Positions 38,501 through 51,769 of a stretch of 64,000 bases of DNA are shown here, in pieces (the first letter of the stretch is position 1; every line of letters starts with the position of its first letter). The stretch comes from Taenia hydatigena (taxonomy: Eukaryota; Platyhelminthes; Cestoda; Cyclophyllidea; Taeniidae), in contig JADWOT020001582.1 of the NCBI GenBank assembly GCA_036345935.2, forward strand, positions 124,001-188,000, read 5' to 3'. Below the pieces are notes generated by a model. It had not been told where the DNA came from. It saw nothing but the letters and a program-made list of their open reading frames with translations, and ran no database searches. The translations under genes and the position numbers were made by a program.

Positions 38501-41500
38501 GCCATGCCTGAAGAATTAAAAGAAACTTTGAATTGTGTTGAGGACACAGATGAGAAGGGAGACAACGAAGGCCGACTAAACCGTGCAGCTACTGAATGAA
38601 TTAGGGCATTAAACACTTAGCGATTAGGAGGAGAGGCTCAACCGCACTAGCAAAATAAAACGCGGGTCTGATGACCCCAGCTTGGTCTCACGAATCGAGG
38701 ATGAGTAGCAGAATGACCTAGGTATTATCCTTGAAGTGTCGGCAACACAACCATCGACTTAGGGATTACGCGAAGGACCACGTAAGAGGAAAAATTGGAC
38801 CGCTGAATCTAAGAACAAGGTTATCATTACATTATGAAGCAGAGTTCCGATCGCCTATTGAGAAATGTGTTTTGTGTTTTAAGAGGTTTGAATCCAATTT
38901 TCGGGGTGCTTAACAAAATAGTAGTGACAAATTGGGACTTGCGCGAACAAGAGTTCATTGAGTTGGTTCACCACGATCTAGTCTAGGGGTTAGAATGGAC
39001 ATATCTCGCAATCGCCCATAATAGACCTCCCATCACCAGACAGGGGTGATAGTGAGTTAAGGCAAATCCTTCGATCAGCCACACGAAATGCGTGATTCAG
39101 TAATTACACTAGCACTAGGTACTGCGCTAATTACCTCAAGAGGACTACTATTTCTCCTCAGCATTTTCAGTTGGAGGGCGATTGTTCTGCGGCACCGTGT
39201 ATATTGTGGTTGACATGAACACCAAACTGGGGTCGGCCAATTGGTCAGGCTTTTATAAAGGCTTTAAGTGAAAAAACGGAAGTGCACATCTGTGTAAGCT
39301 ACTCTGAAAGCTAGACGTCTTGATAAAAAGTAGTTTCGTAGCTGCAATACCTTCAGTAAATTCGTCAATTAGCTAGCCAATGCAGTGATGATTCTCGTAT
39401 ATGTAAGTCACAAGCATTTGCTTAAGGTGAAACGATTGCCTCCGAATGACATTAAGACTATAGTGTTTGAAGAGGCCAAGTATACTTGGTACGAGGTAGC
39501 GTATTGCGCCCGCATGATACGCGTCAAGGTAGGAAGGTGACAACAAATATATCAATTGGAGTTAACTTAACAGAAATCCACTATGATAGTGAAAAGGAGA
39601 GTGACAAAAGAAGAGGATGGTTGCGTTATTTCGCTTAATTATTTTAGGCCAATTAAGAAAGTATACGATTACGTAGAAGGAGAACATGCCGAAGTAGGAG
39701 AAGGCAGGTGTTGTGGCACATGGTACATCTTGCTATGCAGGACGATGAGAGATAAACGACATCAAAAGTCTTTTTGCTACGACCAAAGCGCGTCTTATGG
39801 TTGTGGCATCAACGCGTAAATGGATGCGCCTTACATAGGAGAGAGACGAATTTGCATCCAATTTCATCCACCGACTTCTTTCAGTCGCAAGTAATGGGCC
39901 CACCCATCTATGCTGTCATCTGTTTTTAACATCAAATGCTTTGTAATGCATGGCATTGTAATTACCTTTCTCAGCTTGCCATTACTTATGAGTCGCCTTT
40001 TGTCATGGTGTCAGATAGTTGGGCACTTCTATCGAAAGATTATTTGACTTTCAATCCACAAGCCGGTCAGCATCACATTTCCCATGGCCTAAGCCAATGC
40101 CAAAGAGTCTACTGATGCAAAATATTTTGAGGCGAGACTAAAGAATGACAGAATTGGCACACTGCTGGTCACCTCATCCAGCCATCGGTATTTGCACTGG
40201 GTGGCCACCATTGCGGAATTCACAGAAAGGGATGCCGTATAAACCCATTTGTGGCTAAGGTCAGTCCTTCATGAAGTGACGTATGAGGTGCCGATAGTAG
40301 AGGATTTTATGCTGCACGTAGCGCGATGAACGATTAGGCAGTAACCACCATGATTCAAACAAATGATGAACGGACGATTAATTGAAATCCACTTAGAGTC
40401 ACTTCCACTTGGACCGAGAGTCTCACCACAAGGCTGATCGCCACTTCTGGCCACTTGTTTGTCACACGCGTGTGGTGTAGAAGAGTATGGTACGACTTGC
40501 GATGCACCTGCAAGTGCACGCCGGCAATCCAAAAAGTGATAACGGAAGTACTTTTCTCTCAAACATCCCTACTACCTTAAGTCTCGCACAAGTTGAAGGG
40601 TCAGCTTCAACTACAAGTCACCGCAATTTAGGCTTCTTCTAAGTAGTGTGACCAGCGAGTGGAACCAGTTGCCTCTCAGTCGATCCCAGTATCAGTGATG
40701 CACGCTCCACCATGCTAATATGCATTCTCAGGGCTACCGCATCCCCACCGAATCCCCTGAGATTTACTTATTTAACTATTCATTCACTTGCAAGTTTTCA
40801 AATTGCATTCTCTTATTTGTTAGTCTTTTCATTCACTATCCTCTGAACCACTAGCATTACCCTAGCAAAGATTTGATGCATGTGTCGAACATGGAAAAGT
40901 ATTGGCTATGAAAATGCACAAAACTTCTTATTCTCCCATTCTTCCCTTCAGTTATCCACTTCACTCCTGATTAAACGAGCTATAAAACTACACACGCAGC
41001 ATAGTAAGCGCGGACTGGATTGCTGCCAATCCCATAGCGCCATTAATTGCGCTTTTGTAAGATGGTTGCCGACATGCTGCTATTTGCGATGCTAACATAA
41101 GCTTAGGTATGGTAACCCAGCTTTCCATTCTAATGTACTATGCGACTTCTAGGAGGAATATGGAGCCCATTGAATTGATATGCAGTAGTTACTGCCAGAC
41201 AAAATCATGTAAGGAAATAATAGAGAACACAGCAGGCGGCATCACCCACTGAAGACAAAATAGGGAACGTTAAATATGGCGCACCGTGCATTTCTAATTC
41301 AAGAAGATCTTTCGTGAAAATTTATATCTACATCGCATGCAACTTCAAAACTGAACTCCTCACATTCATCCCAATTGCGTAGCGATATCACATGTGCTTG
41401 TGGAACTTGACAAGCATTGGAATTGGTTAATAATGCGCATTATTACATGCTGATTGCACACGTTCCTTTAGTTTCCAAGCACACCACAGTGTGAAGAGTG

Positions 41501-42799
41501 AGTTCACATTCTCTAGTGTGGATCAACAAGGTTGGTACGATTTGAAAAGGTGCATGCTGCCTGCAGTTCTCTTCAAAAGAGTATGTTCAGCCAAGAAGAA
41601 CAGACACAGGGCAAATAAATTTCGGCGACAGGTTCTAATCAAATTAAATGCTGTCCTCTGGGATAACAGACATGACACTACAATAAACCACGCGCCACGC
41701 TTCAAGTGACGCCTGCCACTGATCAATCCAACATGAGTGCAAGGGAAGAAGTCATTCATAACAGCACGAGACATGCTTCCCATTGCAATGTTCTTCTGCG
41801 CCATCATCCTTCTTGCATTTCAGTTCATTCTCAACGTCCCTCTCCTGGTACGGTTCATCTTGGCAGTCTGCGCTCCTTTTGTTCCTCACTGTCTCCCTCT
41901 TCTCTGTTCAAAAGGTGCCAATAGGTCACGGCGTTGAACAATGGTGGCACCCATGATATTTAAAGGTGGGTAGAGACTTCTCTTCCTCTGCTTTATTTTC
42001 AAGTACTCTTTGAGTTAGCCCTCTTTATCCACTATCTCAGGTGATAGTGTTGTAACTTGGCCTATCAAGGGACGTCTGTGTGCTCACTGCAACTGCACCA
42101 TCTCCATATGCACTGTTTTATCATATTTATTCTACCGCATTACCCTCATCAACTATGCAGCAGTTGCATAGGCAAGAAGTGGAAAAACTAATAAATTGCA
42201 GATTGTTGAGCGGAATAAACAAAGTAATCAAGGAGAGAGAACAAAATCACAAAATGTCCCGAATCAACTCAAATACTGTGCACAGACATCAAAGCTTATT
42301 ATTGTTTCATTTTCTTACATTCCGGTTCCCTTTTTCTTTAGCCTTTCCATCCGCTTTCCATTTCCCCTACCATTCCATTACTTTGTCCCTTTCGAAAAAT
42401 TTGTTATTGTTGTTCGCCCACCCCAAGAGGCCGATTTAGCTTTACTCTTCTCTCTGGTGAGAAGCAAGCATTTGCGATGGCACAGGATTGGGAATATTCA
42501 CCATCCTCATTCATGCCTCGATCATCCTTAGCCTCCCTTGCAAATACGGAGTCCAAGACACGCATACTAAGCTAAAATTATTTGCTTAGTATCGCTTGCC
42601 AATTGTAGACACTAAAGAAAGCAAAGGTAAAGTGGGCTAGGGTGCAATCGACTTGGCAATCTGCTCCATCACTTACGCTTTGTAACCGCTTTCGTGCCCC
42701 ATCATTCGGGTACCACTTCACCTGCCTCGCGAGATTTTCCATTTCATGACTCAGACATTGAGAAACATTAAAAACACGTATGACCAATTAACACTATTT
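38501..42799. other. Stretch without a supported gene
   Basis: About 4.3 kb with only short frames on both strands. A 66-residue hydrophobic frame at 41737-41937 (with MLPIAMFFCAIILLAFQF) could be a membrane exon, but has no homologous copy in the window, no recognised family and overlaps other open frames. Confidence 0.5.
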
Positions 42800-43210
42800 G
42801 ACCAGAGAGGGATATGCATCCGTCATCTCTCTTAGTTCTCTCTCAAGTTCCAGCCAACATCAGATCCGTGAGTGTCCTCTTCTTCTTCCCATCTCACAAG
42901 ATGTGCCATTGCGCCTCACCATACCTTATTTACTCAATGGCCAACAGTTTAGTAGGTTCAGCTTCATAAACTTATCTACCTTCGCCACAATCTGTGAAGT
43001 CGTATTCGTCTCCTCCTCCTCCTCCATCTCCATCTTCCTTTTGGTTTCCTTACATCACCATCCTCCGAAGCCAAATTTACTTCTCTTCCATCTCCACCTC
43101 ATCCCACATCATTCATCGCTAGTGCCATTCCGGTGAGTGCTATTCATAGTTCATTGCCCATATCCACAGCCCATCATCATCATCCACTTGCGACTTTACC
43201 GTACTGCATC
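42800..43210. repeat. Pyrimidine-rich tract with a (TCC)n core
   Basis: The plus strand is strongly enriched in C and T, with a short TCC microsatellite at about 43009-43028 and repeated CATC/CCAT words. The overlapping open frames here (42798-43136, 43133-43327) are Ser/Leu/His-rich and look like products of this composition, not genes. Confidence 0.6.
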
Positions 43211-44199
43211 GACCGGTCACGATTTATGCCACAGATGAGAACAAGTGGAGATTTGATTGCATCGTACTTTACTAACGGCCGATTCCTATCTTCTAATGCT
43301 TTTTGTTCCATTCTATGCCGGCATTAATACCTGCTCTTTCTTCCTCCTGCTTGAGCTAATGTCAGGCCTGCAATGCCAGGCTAATGTCAACCTCTTTTCT
43401 TCTTTGTCTTTAGTTCGCGCTTCGTACTGTAACAGGACTTCTACTTACCGCACTGTCTATGGTCATGATTTGTCCTTTTGGACAGTCTATATGCCTGGTC
43501 CATTCCCTCTAGTCGTTATTTCACATTCATTCTCCGTGTTGACATGCGCGTGTGTGACGCACCGAGCAGATGCACATTGAGCTCCCCTCGTCTATCTGCC
43601 GCGGTCATTGTCCAGGTTCACATTGTGACTTTTAGGCAGTCGGGTCAACTGGCTCAACACAGAACTGTGAAGGAAGTCATACATTCCTCACTATTCTTTG
43701 GCCGTTGATTGAATTCCACTGCACACTGTTGTGCATTTGTATGAGCAAGTAGATGCATGAGTTCGTTGTTTTTCACTGTCTATCTGTATCTCAGTCGACC
43801 AGATATCCAGCTCGATGGTAAGTCAAGTGGGAACGCACTTGTTGGCTTGTTGGTTCATTGGTTGATAAGCTCATCAACACGTTGATTTCCCCGTTATTTA
43901 GTCGATCATCCCTGTATTTACCTCTTCGTCAAGATCACCACTAACGCAGTTGGTTCTTTGATCCATTAGCGTTCCTTCTAGATTGAGATGTACGAAGAAT
44001 GGTGTGGAAAGACGGAGTGCCTGAGGCAGAAAGGAGTGACCTTTAAGCTGCAAGTGTGCATTTAGAGAAGGAAAAGAAGAATGAAATGAAGAAGGATGTG
44101 AACTTGATGAATTGCGATGAAATGCGTCAGAGAAGATGAAGGTGAATCGTCATCCAAGTCAATAGTTTTTGGGGAATCACGCACCGCCACCAAAGCCAA

Positions 44200-44740
44200 A
44201 TCGGTTTTTACCAGCTGGTTCTAAGTAGTAACAGGTGGCGAACCATAAAGCCAGTAGCTCAGATAGTTGAGTAGGCAGGCGGGCAGAAACCAAGCCATCC
44301 AAAGAGCCAGTCATTTTTCTGACTAGCCAGGTGAGCAGAAAGACATGCATTTAGTCTCCTAACCAGCAGACTAACCAGCTAGGCAAGCAAGCAGAAAAGC
44401 AGACGTCAAGCAGCCAGGTGAGAAGTCGGCCAGCAGCAGGCAGGCAGCAAGAGAGACAGACATCCAGAGAGCCGAATCGTTAGACAAACAACCAGCTACT
44501 CCTCCAGCCACCCAGTCAGCTAGCAAAGAAAACCAATATTAAGCCGGGCAGTCAGTCGTCCATAAAGGCGGGCAGGCAGGCGGGCATAAATTCAGCCCAT
44601 CAGTCAACCGGTCAGCCATGCTCGTGGGCGGAAAAGCGACTTTATAGACAACTGGTCAGAGAGCCATCCACCCACAAATGCAGTCAGGCAGCTGAGCAGA
44701 AAATCAGCTACGTAAACGGGAAAGCAGCTATGCGATTAGT
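44200..44740. repeat. Degenerate CAGN tetranucleotide-type tract
   Basis: Over about 540 nt the words CAGC, CAGG, CAGT, GGCAGGCAGG and AGCCAGC recur very often with a drifting 4-nt periodicity, interrupted by unrelated bases. It resembles an old expanded tetranucleotide array that has decayed. No frame stays open across it. Confidence 0.75.
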
Positions 44741-47237
44741 CAGCACGTATGGTTATAAGAGGTAGAGGTGGAGTCGACAACAAATGAGTGTCGATAAATG
44801 AGTGCGCTGTCTCATGGATGTGGAGCATTTTGGTCACTTAGCTGCTTCAACGGGCATCAGTGATTAATCGTGAGATACTTACCTATCTGTACATGGGTGA
44901 CATAGAGAACGTGGTGGTGATTAGAAATGATTCCAACTGTGTCCGCTTGCTAACGCTATTGTCTTCGCCTATAGTGAGGTGAATGACGTGAGAATAAGAT
45001 TTCGTTTCGGTTCCCTAAATTCCGGACACTAAAGGTACGGTATATAACGATATCGCTGGCACTCACTATGAATGTACTTCAGAATTAGCAAGCGTACCAA
45101 TTGCTGAAATTTACTGACAAGTCAAATGTCAGGGGTGTAGTAAATGCATCAATAAAAATCGAGCAGACATAATACGGGTGAACTGGTAGGACAGACTGCA
45201 CCCCCGACGAAAGCCAAGTGAGAAGCATTGAGCATATTGATACGGAAGGATAAGAAAATCCGCACCAAAATAGCGCCGACTCATTTTATTCCTCCTTCTT
45301 CCTGGCACCTGCAAACGATCTACAGGACGCTTTCAAATGGGAGTGCAATTGTTGCACTGAAGGGAATCCCAGGTTGTGAAAAGAGATGCCACGGAATACA
45401 GCTTCGAAAATGTGCCGAAATGGGAGGAAGCCACTCTCTCCTGTCACTCGCAGCCGCGGCAATCATCTTGAACGTATCACACTTGTGTAGTGGCATGTTA
45501 ATCCTTTGGCGCATGATGCAGTCCCGTTGGATGATTGTGTTCTTGGTGCAATCTGGTGGTGCTGATTGATCCGTCTGCCACAAAGTGCTAAAGCAGAGGC
45601 ATTAGGGCGTGGACTACTTTGCACTTGCCCGTCATGTGCTGATGATGGCTTTCCTGATAGCCTTCTGTGAGTTGCTCTCTGCCCCTTCTCATGCTTCAAT
45701 GTGTGTAGTTCTATAAACACTCCTACCTATCGTACAATGAGGATCAGAAAGTGGAAGCACAACGGGTAATGTGAGGATGATGTGAAGTTGGGCAATCTTT
45801 CCGAGCATATTTTTCGTGAACGACAGGATGATCAGAAGAATGTGCCTCCTTTCTGGTTAATTTGGTACTCAGATTTGCGGATTAGCGAATGCTTGTAACG
45901 GGCATTTGCAGTGACATGTAAATGATTAAATGTACCCACTTCTTCTAGCGTTCACTGACTCGCAATTCTTTAGCTAATTGGGAGTGAAGTAAAGTGAATG
46001 CAACTCTTGCGCAGCACTTGCAGAGGCAGAACATGTGATGTGTAAGGTGGTGAATTTAAACAATACATGTGAGGCACTTTCTGCAATGTAATGCGTTAAA
46101 GCGGCAGCACCGTTTCCCTCGATGTGATTTGTCTAATTGGCTTCAACGACACTGGCAAATAAAGGCACCACAAATTATGGTACCGTCAATTGGACAACAT
46201 TTCACGTGTGCGCGCATTGCATCAACTTTGTTTTTCTTTCTTCCCATCTTCATCCTACTCTTTTCCCTGTTGCAATATCTTTATCTGCAAGAAGAGGCGA
46301 AGACACGCTTACATGTAGGCGGAGCTGATTGCAGAGGCATCAGGCATGAAGAAACGGTTAAAATGTGGACGTCATTTATCATCAAACTGAGGAGTTGCTT
46401 CAAGAAAGAAAACTGCACATCAGTTAATGCAATGAAGATTTTCTAGATGAACACAACTCGCCATTAAAATTACATCACATTCAGGCTCATTAGATGCTCA
46501 GCACATCATCACACCAGCTTCAACATTACCATTGCATCATGGCAAAGTACCCACACATTCACTCGCCATGCCACCCGTACCATAACTGGCGTGGTGCTTC
46601 CTCTACTTCCCCAACACACCATTCTTCAAAACGAAGTTGACAATACGATCTCTGAATTTCACAATGACTATCAAAATGCGGGTGCTATGAATAAGAAGGA
46701 AAATAGAGCTTTTCATCATCAACAGACCGCTGCCTTTTAATGCTCGAAAAGTAGTTTAAGTATGTAAATTACTTGATCCCGTGTGTTTCGCTAAGCATTG
46801 TCGATAAAATTTTATCTCTTCACCCTGAGAGATACTCGAGCGTAGGAATACGATTGGCTAGAGTCTTCACCTTTATTAAGCGGTATTCTTGTGTCACCAA
46901 TCCTGTTCATTGAGTGGGTGACTCGTGTCGACAAGACATAGTAACTCACATCTAGAATCAGAGTGGCTCTGTTTTGACCACCATGATGCGACATGAGCTT
47001 ACTGGGTTAATGTTCTAGTTCAAGTTGGGACAAAAATGGGGACTAAATCCACTATATCTCGTATTTCGACCTGCAAAAGTGAAGCCACATTAATTCATTG
47101 TTGAGTCCATGAGCTAGCCAGTACCTTTTATACTTATTCTAGCAGTAATTGGCATTGAATTCTTCTGTGAATGTCAGGCATGACGCCTTACCTGCTGACT
47201 CTCTTTTGCCGACTGATCTCATGTCTGGCTATTCAAC

Positions 47238-47666
47238 ATGCTGCATTGTTGCCCTGCAAGCGTGTTTAATCGTCTGACTGGTATTGTTTACCTGCTAAAA
47301 TATTCCGTCGCATCTGATGCTTGTCACGCTTTTGAAGTGCTTTTCTTATCGATACAAACAGCGTGGAGAGGAAAGATGACATCTTGTTGGACAAATCTAA
47401 TTCAATGTCATTTGGTCGGGCCTTATCACGCGTTGGACTCTACCACGGGTAGCAAACGTGGTAAATTTCCCATCCGTCGCACAGTGTCTAAACTTACTTA
47501 TGCAGACAAGGCGGAAGACGACTGTAAAGCGTGTGACCCTAAGAAGAAGCTGAAACGAGAAAAGCATCAACACTTTCTGTGCCACAATGGCGCCAATTTC
47601 TACCTGTGTACGAGATGTGCCAAAGCAGCCAGCAACATCGGCGACTTGAATAAGCGCACACGATAG
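47238..47666 (+). CDS. Cys-rich reading frame of unknown nature, possibly a DNA-transposon (piggyBac-like) end
   Basis: A 142-residue frame, not recognised with certainty. Its C-terminal third is Lys-rich and has a Cys pattern: DCKACD, then about 13 residues to FLCHNGANFYLCTRCAKAA. That is C-x2-C, C, LC-x2-C, as in small zinc-binding modules; piggyBac transposases end in a roughly similar Cys pattern, and the CPASVFNRLTGIVYLLK near the start vaguely recalls their CP-V-G-V segment. The paralogous stretch at about 62050-62475 keeps CPANVVSHLTGAVHLMK and CKACD but is broken by frameshifts and stops. Upstream I find no DDE catalytic region. It could be an exon, a transposon relic or chance. The start codon is simply the first in frame. 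Confidence 0.25.
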   Translation: MLHCCPASVFNRLTGIVYLLKYSVASDACHAFEVLFLSIQTAWRGKMTSCWTNLIQCHLVGPYHALDSTTGSKRGKFPIRRTVSKLTYADKAEDDCKACDPKKKLKREKHQHFLCHNGANFYLCTRCAKAASNIGDLNKRTR

Positions 47667-48207
47667 TACAATCAGCGAGCATTGTACAGCTCATTTTATT
47701 TTCATCCATGCATGCACCAAATAGCCCTTGCTTCTCACTTCCTCTTCGTTTATTCACGGCAGTCTGCGGTAAAACTATAATTGGTGCATCGTTGGAATTA
47801 ATTGAGTCAGCGCTAAGCACTAGAGTTTCATCCCAAGCAGGTGTCAAATTGGACTCATGCCAGTCTTTTTACTGTTTGGAAGAAATGGTTTTTTGATGCC
47901 CTTATCGATGGTCTAGCCACAAATTTCTTGCAAGTGTTTTGCCATAGCAAAGCAGTGTGGCAGACCAGACCATTTACTGATGTCCAGATAAGCTGAAAGG
48001 TGATTAGCATAATCCAAAGGCACTTCCTTTGAGAGCTAGCACAACTTGCAAGCTACCAGGAGGTCGCCATGTTTGGAGGTTTCTTGTCCCCAAGGTTTTG
48101 TATGTCGACCTTTGGACACCATCATATCTGCTTAATTCACTCAGGTTTATTTCCTTTCAGTAAGTATGTGAGAAGATATTTACATACACTAGTATGGTGA
48201 AACCTAC

Positions 48208-48343
48208 CTCCTCAGACTATTTGTGACATTGTCGATTAAGTGCGGCTCTTTCTTGCAGGCATTATGTAAATTATACACCAGCAGGTCAATGACGCCGATC
48301 ATACAGACCAAAAAACAGGTAACGATCAAGCTCATCAATTCCA
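48208..48343 (-). CDS. Possible membrane-spanning exon, minus strand
   Basis: On the minus strand a frame reads ELMSLIVTCFLVCMIGVIDL, continuing LVYNLHNACKKEP, a convincing hydrophobic segment with a basic end. It is followed by a good donor-like site (GAG then GTAGGT). The duplicate at about 62995-63100 keeps a hydrophobic frame (ELISSIITYFVVYIISVF), and its upstream edge there has CTAG where this copy has CTTG, so the acceptor would be missing here. It might be a relic of a multi-pass membrane gene. I cannot name a family or join further exons. Confidence 0.2.
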
Positions 48344-48642
48344 AAACAAGATTGAATGCGAACAAAGAAAGGCGGAAATCTCAGACTAACCAATGAAAGC
48401 ACAATGGCGCCGATGTGTGCGGTGAATTTATTACCGGTGAAGAATTAAAACAACCTCCGCGTTCGAGCCTTTTGTATGTGTCAGCCACTGCATGCATTAT
48501 TCTCACGTCCTCTTTATTTTAGTTTGAAACCCAGAAACACCAGCAATGGAAGCAAGATCTGCAACGAACCCGTGCTAGCATTAACTCCAGCCTTCACTGC
48601 TGCCAATCTGTGGAAGGCATGCTAGTGAGACATTGATGAGTC

Positions 48643-49077
48643 GTGCATCCTGTGGTTAACGCCACTTCCATGCAGCGAAGTCGGGTTTCGAACAACCAAC
48701 CATTTCGTCTCATGCTTACTGGTATATTTTTGCCTTATTTATACCTACTTCATCGTCAAAGGCACAGTCAAAAAATGCCAAATTGTAACACATACCACAC
48801 TAACGTGATGCTAGAGGAAACTTATCACTACAAAGACTTAGACATGAGACGTTTAACACAGTTGATTCGCGTTGAACTCGTGATGGGTGTCCAGTGCAGA
48901 TTTGGTCCATGTGGTAATAGCTGGCTGTGGAGATACCTGTGTCTATATCATTGTTTGATGAGTCACGCATTGCAAGCGAAGAATGCAGATGCCAAAAGAG
49001 GAAGTAAGAAAGGGAGAGAAATTATGAAACAAGGAAACTCGAGGCAGAAGTCTCCAGCAATTTTGCATTTGCGGTGA
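48643..49077 (+). CDS. Open frame partly conserved in the duplicate copy, unknown product
   Basis: A 144-residue frame. Its part VELVMGVQCRFGPCGNSWLW, continuing RYLCLYHCLMSHAL, has an in-frame counterpart in the duplicate (63373-63699: VELIVCPQCKFGLCSNSRSP, then RHLCLRHCFVSRIV). Four cysteines and a histidine keep their positions, and many differences are at third codon positions, though the transition bias of such DNA gives the same look. The N-terminal halves are in different frames. No domain recognised; a chance open frame remains likely. Confidence 0.22.
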   Translation: MHPVVNATSMQRSRVSNNQPFRLMLTGIFLPYLYLLHRQRHSQKMPNCNTYHTNVMLEETYHYKDLDMRRLTQLIRVELVMGVQCRFGPCGNSWLWRYLCLYHCLMSHALQAKNADAKRGSKKGREIMKQGNSRQKSPAILHLR

Positions 49078-49210
49078 TGACTGCCAGCGTCACTGCTCTG
49101 GGAATCACATTTAGCTAAAAAACACTTTTACATTTAACTGCATACTTAGTTTCGCTTAGTTAACACAACACATGTAAACTGGCACATTCAAAACATTTTG
49201 GATAGTAAGT

Positions 49211-50479
49211 TAGGCGCCCAATTTCTGCTATTGCATTTCGAGGCCATTACATGCATTCACATCAGCAGGGTGCATTGGTTTCTCCGCTACCATGGAATGG
49301 TCATCAACCACACAGCATCAGAGAGCATCACTGCAATGAGTATGCTGAAGAGGAACTCAACAAATGCTGCCTAAAGGTATCCTTTACAATCCGCGATCCT
49401 AAGGTCAGGATTTTACTTCCATTTTCGCACAGAAATGATTAAGCGGTAATGCATTCAGTGATTCTCTAATAAGCTTCAGAATTCACACCTCTTGAACAGC
49501 ACACCGGCTGGAAGGGTCAGGGTGGTGAAACCATATGAGTTGGAGTTTTTTGCTTTTTCTCCACAAGTAAATGGCGTCCACTTAGCCACAATGTTTGACT
49601 ACATTTACTACTTCCCACCCACAAGACTCATTTGAACAAACGTGTGTTGCTAATCCCCTCGCTATCCCCGGAGACTTCAGTTAGCATGTAATCCTCGTCT
49701 GCGTATCGGAGCAAGCGTACTGCAGACTTAACCGCCATATTAGCCGCAAATTATCACTTTTTCCTGTAGTTGAGTAACTGACAACGATCACTCCGTTAGC
49801 AAATCATTTTGGCTGTTTTTTCCTTCAACCATTCAAACTTACTTTTAACAGGAAACAGACATGCTGCGAAGCAAATCTGGACAAAATCAGTAAAGTTGAG
49901 CACAGGTTGTTGAGTTATACTAGGCCTCTCAGCAAAGCATTTGGCAACATCTTACAAACATGCTATTACCTCTGGCTTCTAAGTGGTAGACAGTCTTATC
50001 TCTATCACCTATTCTTTTGCTTTAGCATCAGCTGCTGCTATTGCTTATGGGTTCACTGCAATAAAATATGACTTAATTATCAACGAAACCCTTTGCAGTA
50101 GAACTTGTGCAAAGTCAACGCGTATTTTAATAATTTCATTAAGAACAGAAGAGTTCGATGCCAACTTCCGGAAAGACATCTGAAAAGTTTAAATGAAATG
50201 GGAGCGCAAATCCAACAATTTACCGATACCCAAAAACAGCACTCTTACGTGTTTAACCAGTCTTGGCAGCCTTCACGGGCAGCACGTGACCTTGTGCGAG
50301 TGGCCGGTGAGAAATATCACCAGGATGATTGGTACAAGCTCCATGGTTGAGCAAGACTTGCACCAACTCCACCTTATCCGTTAACATCACTTCCCGCTGT
50401 TAAGCCTACCATTATCTGTCCCAATGTTACAACGAAGACCCATTCTCTAAGATAACTTGTTATTTCCTCTTTGTTCTGT
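49211..50479. other. Stretch without a supported gene
   Basis: Between two duplicated blocks. Only short frames of about 60-80 residues without motifs. Weak matches of 50220-50480 to 31300-31490 suggest that the following segmental duplication may start here. Confidence 0.45.
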
Positions 50480-51769
50480 GAAAGTCAAGGAAAAGTACAC
50501 GTTCGAAGCTACTGTATAAGTACCCATATAGGCATTTGTGGAGGAAAGAAGTATGGGAGGAGCGAAGAAGGAAATCCGGTGTCAAAAGTTAAACGCCAAA
50601 TTTTACCAACTTAGTGAGCTTGGTGAAAACACTCAGCCTTTTACGTATTTAACATCAGTCTCACCTACACAAGTGCAGATTCTAGTTTTGCTAGGCTGAG
50701 AGCATACCTTGTGTTAGATGTTCAAATTCATGATCGCAATGGAATAAAGCACCTTTTGCAACCTGATAGCATCTGAAGGTGAACAAAAGCTGTATTTAGC
50801 CAAAATGGCAGGTAAAAGACATGCAAGTAAACAAGGCGCATCGTATCACCCACATTGATTGCAATTTCACATTACAACAACAGGCAACTCAAAATGCAAT
50901 TTGTTGGGAGGCCCATTTGTCGATTTGACGTAGTTTATTGAGGAGTGACCATTTCCCGATGATTCTTTAGTAGTTCAAATGCTTGCTTTCTGCACAGTTG
51001 AAATTTTATGGCATTTACAGCTTATTCAACAAGTGCACTGGGTTGTGAGATCTGTTTATCGTTTGAGCACTGAATCGCTGCCTCCCTCTTGGATCCGCAT
51101 GATATTTTACGAACCTTTAAAAATCAGTTTTTCCGATTTCAGTTTGGTGACCTTGTGTCCCTTTAGTAGCCGACATTTCAATCCTCTTTTCAAACAGCCA
51201 TAAAAATATGCGCGGCTAACTTTCATTAACAATCAGCCCTAATGCGCATTCTACCTTGTTGGCAATTATGCCGAGAAGGCACGAATAAAATTCTGCTTAA
51301 GCACAAATTTGATCTTGTTTAGCATCCCACCTTATCGCAGCATCAGCAAAGGTCTAAACTTGAAGCCGGACAAAATGCTTGGATGATCCGACCCGATGAA
51401 TGCAAGCCGGCATGGTCATTCACATGAGTGAGAAACATGCTCGCTATAAATGCTTTGTACAAGATTCCATCGCACCCTAGAAGCTAAAAATTGAGTTAAT
51501 TGGGTGTTACTGAAAAAGATTAGTGTGTCAGGTATGCATTGACTGCGTAGGAACTTAATTTTAAAAGGTAAACATTTCGAGAGGGTTATTTACAGTGTCA
51601 ATTTGGCAGCCAATCGACTCGAGCGCCTTCCTAAAATGGTAGTCGTAGAACGATGAGTTTATCTAGCCAATTGAACTGAATGCATGCCAGGGGATTTTGG
51701 CTTGCAACGAAGTTAAAATCTGGTAGACAATCCACTCCTCTTGGTAGCCATAGGGACAGAATGACACTG

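Larger units (their letters stand above)
45814..49210. repeat. Diverged duplication, copy 1 (pairs with 60962-64000)
   Basis: Collinear matches with the end of the window at offsets of 15.15 kb falling to 14.75 kb: for example around 45826 and 60973, 45997 and 61173, 47251 and 62058, 48651 and 63384, and 49165 and 63920. Identity is roughly 65-75 percent. Between the matched points are many indels. It may be an old transposon or an old tandem duplication. Confidence 0.75.
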
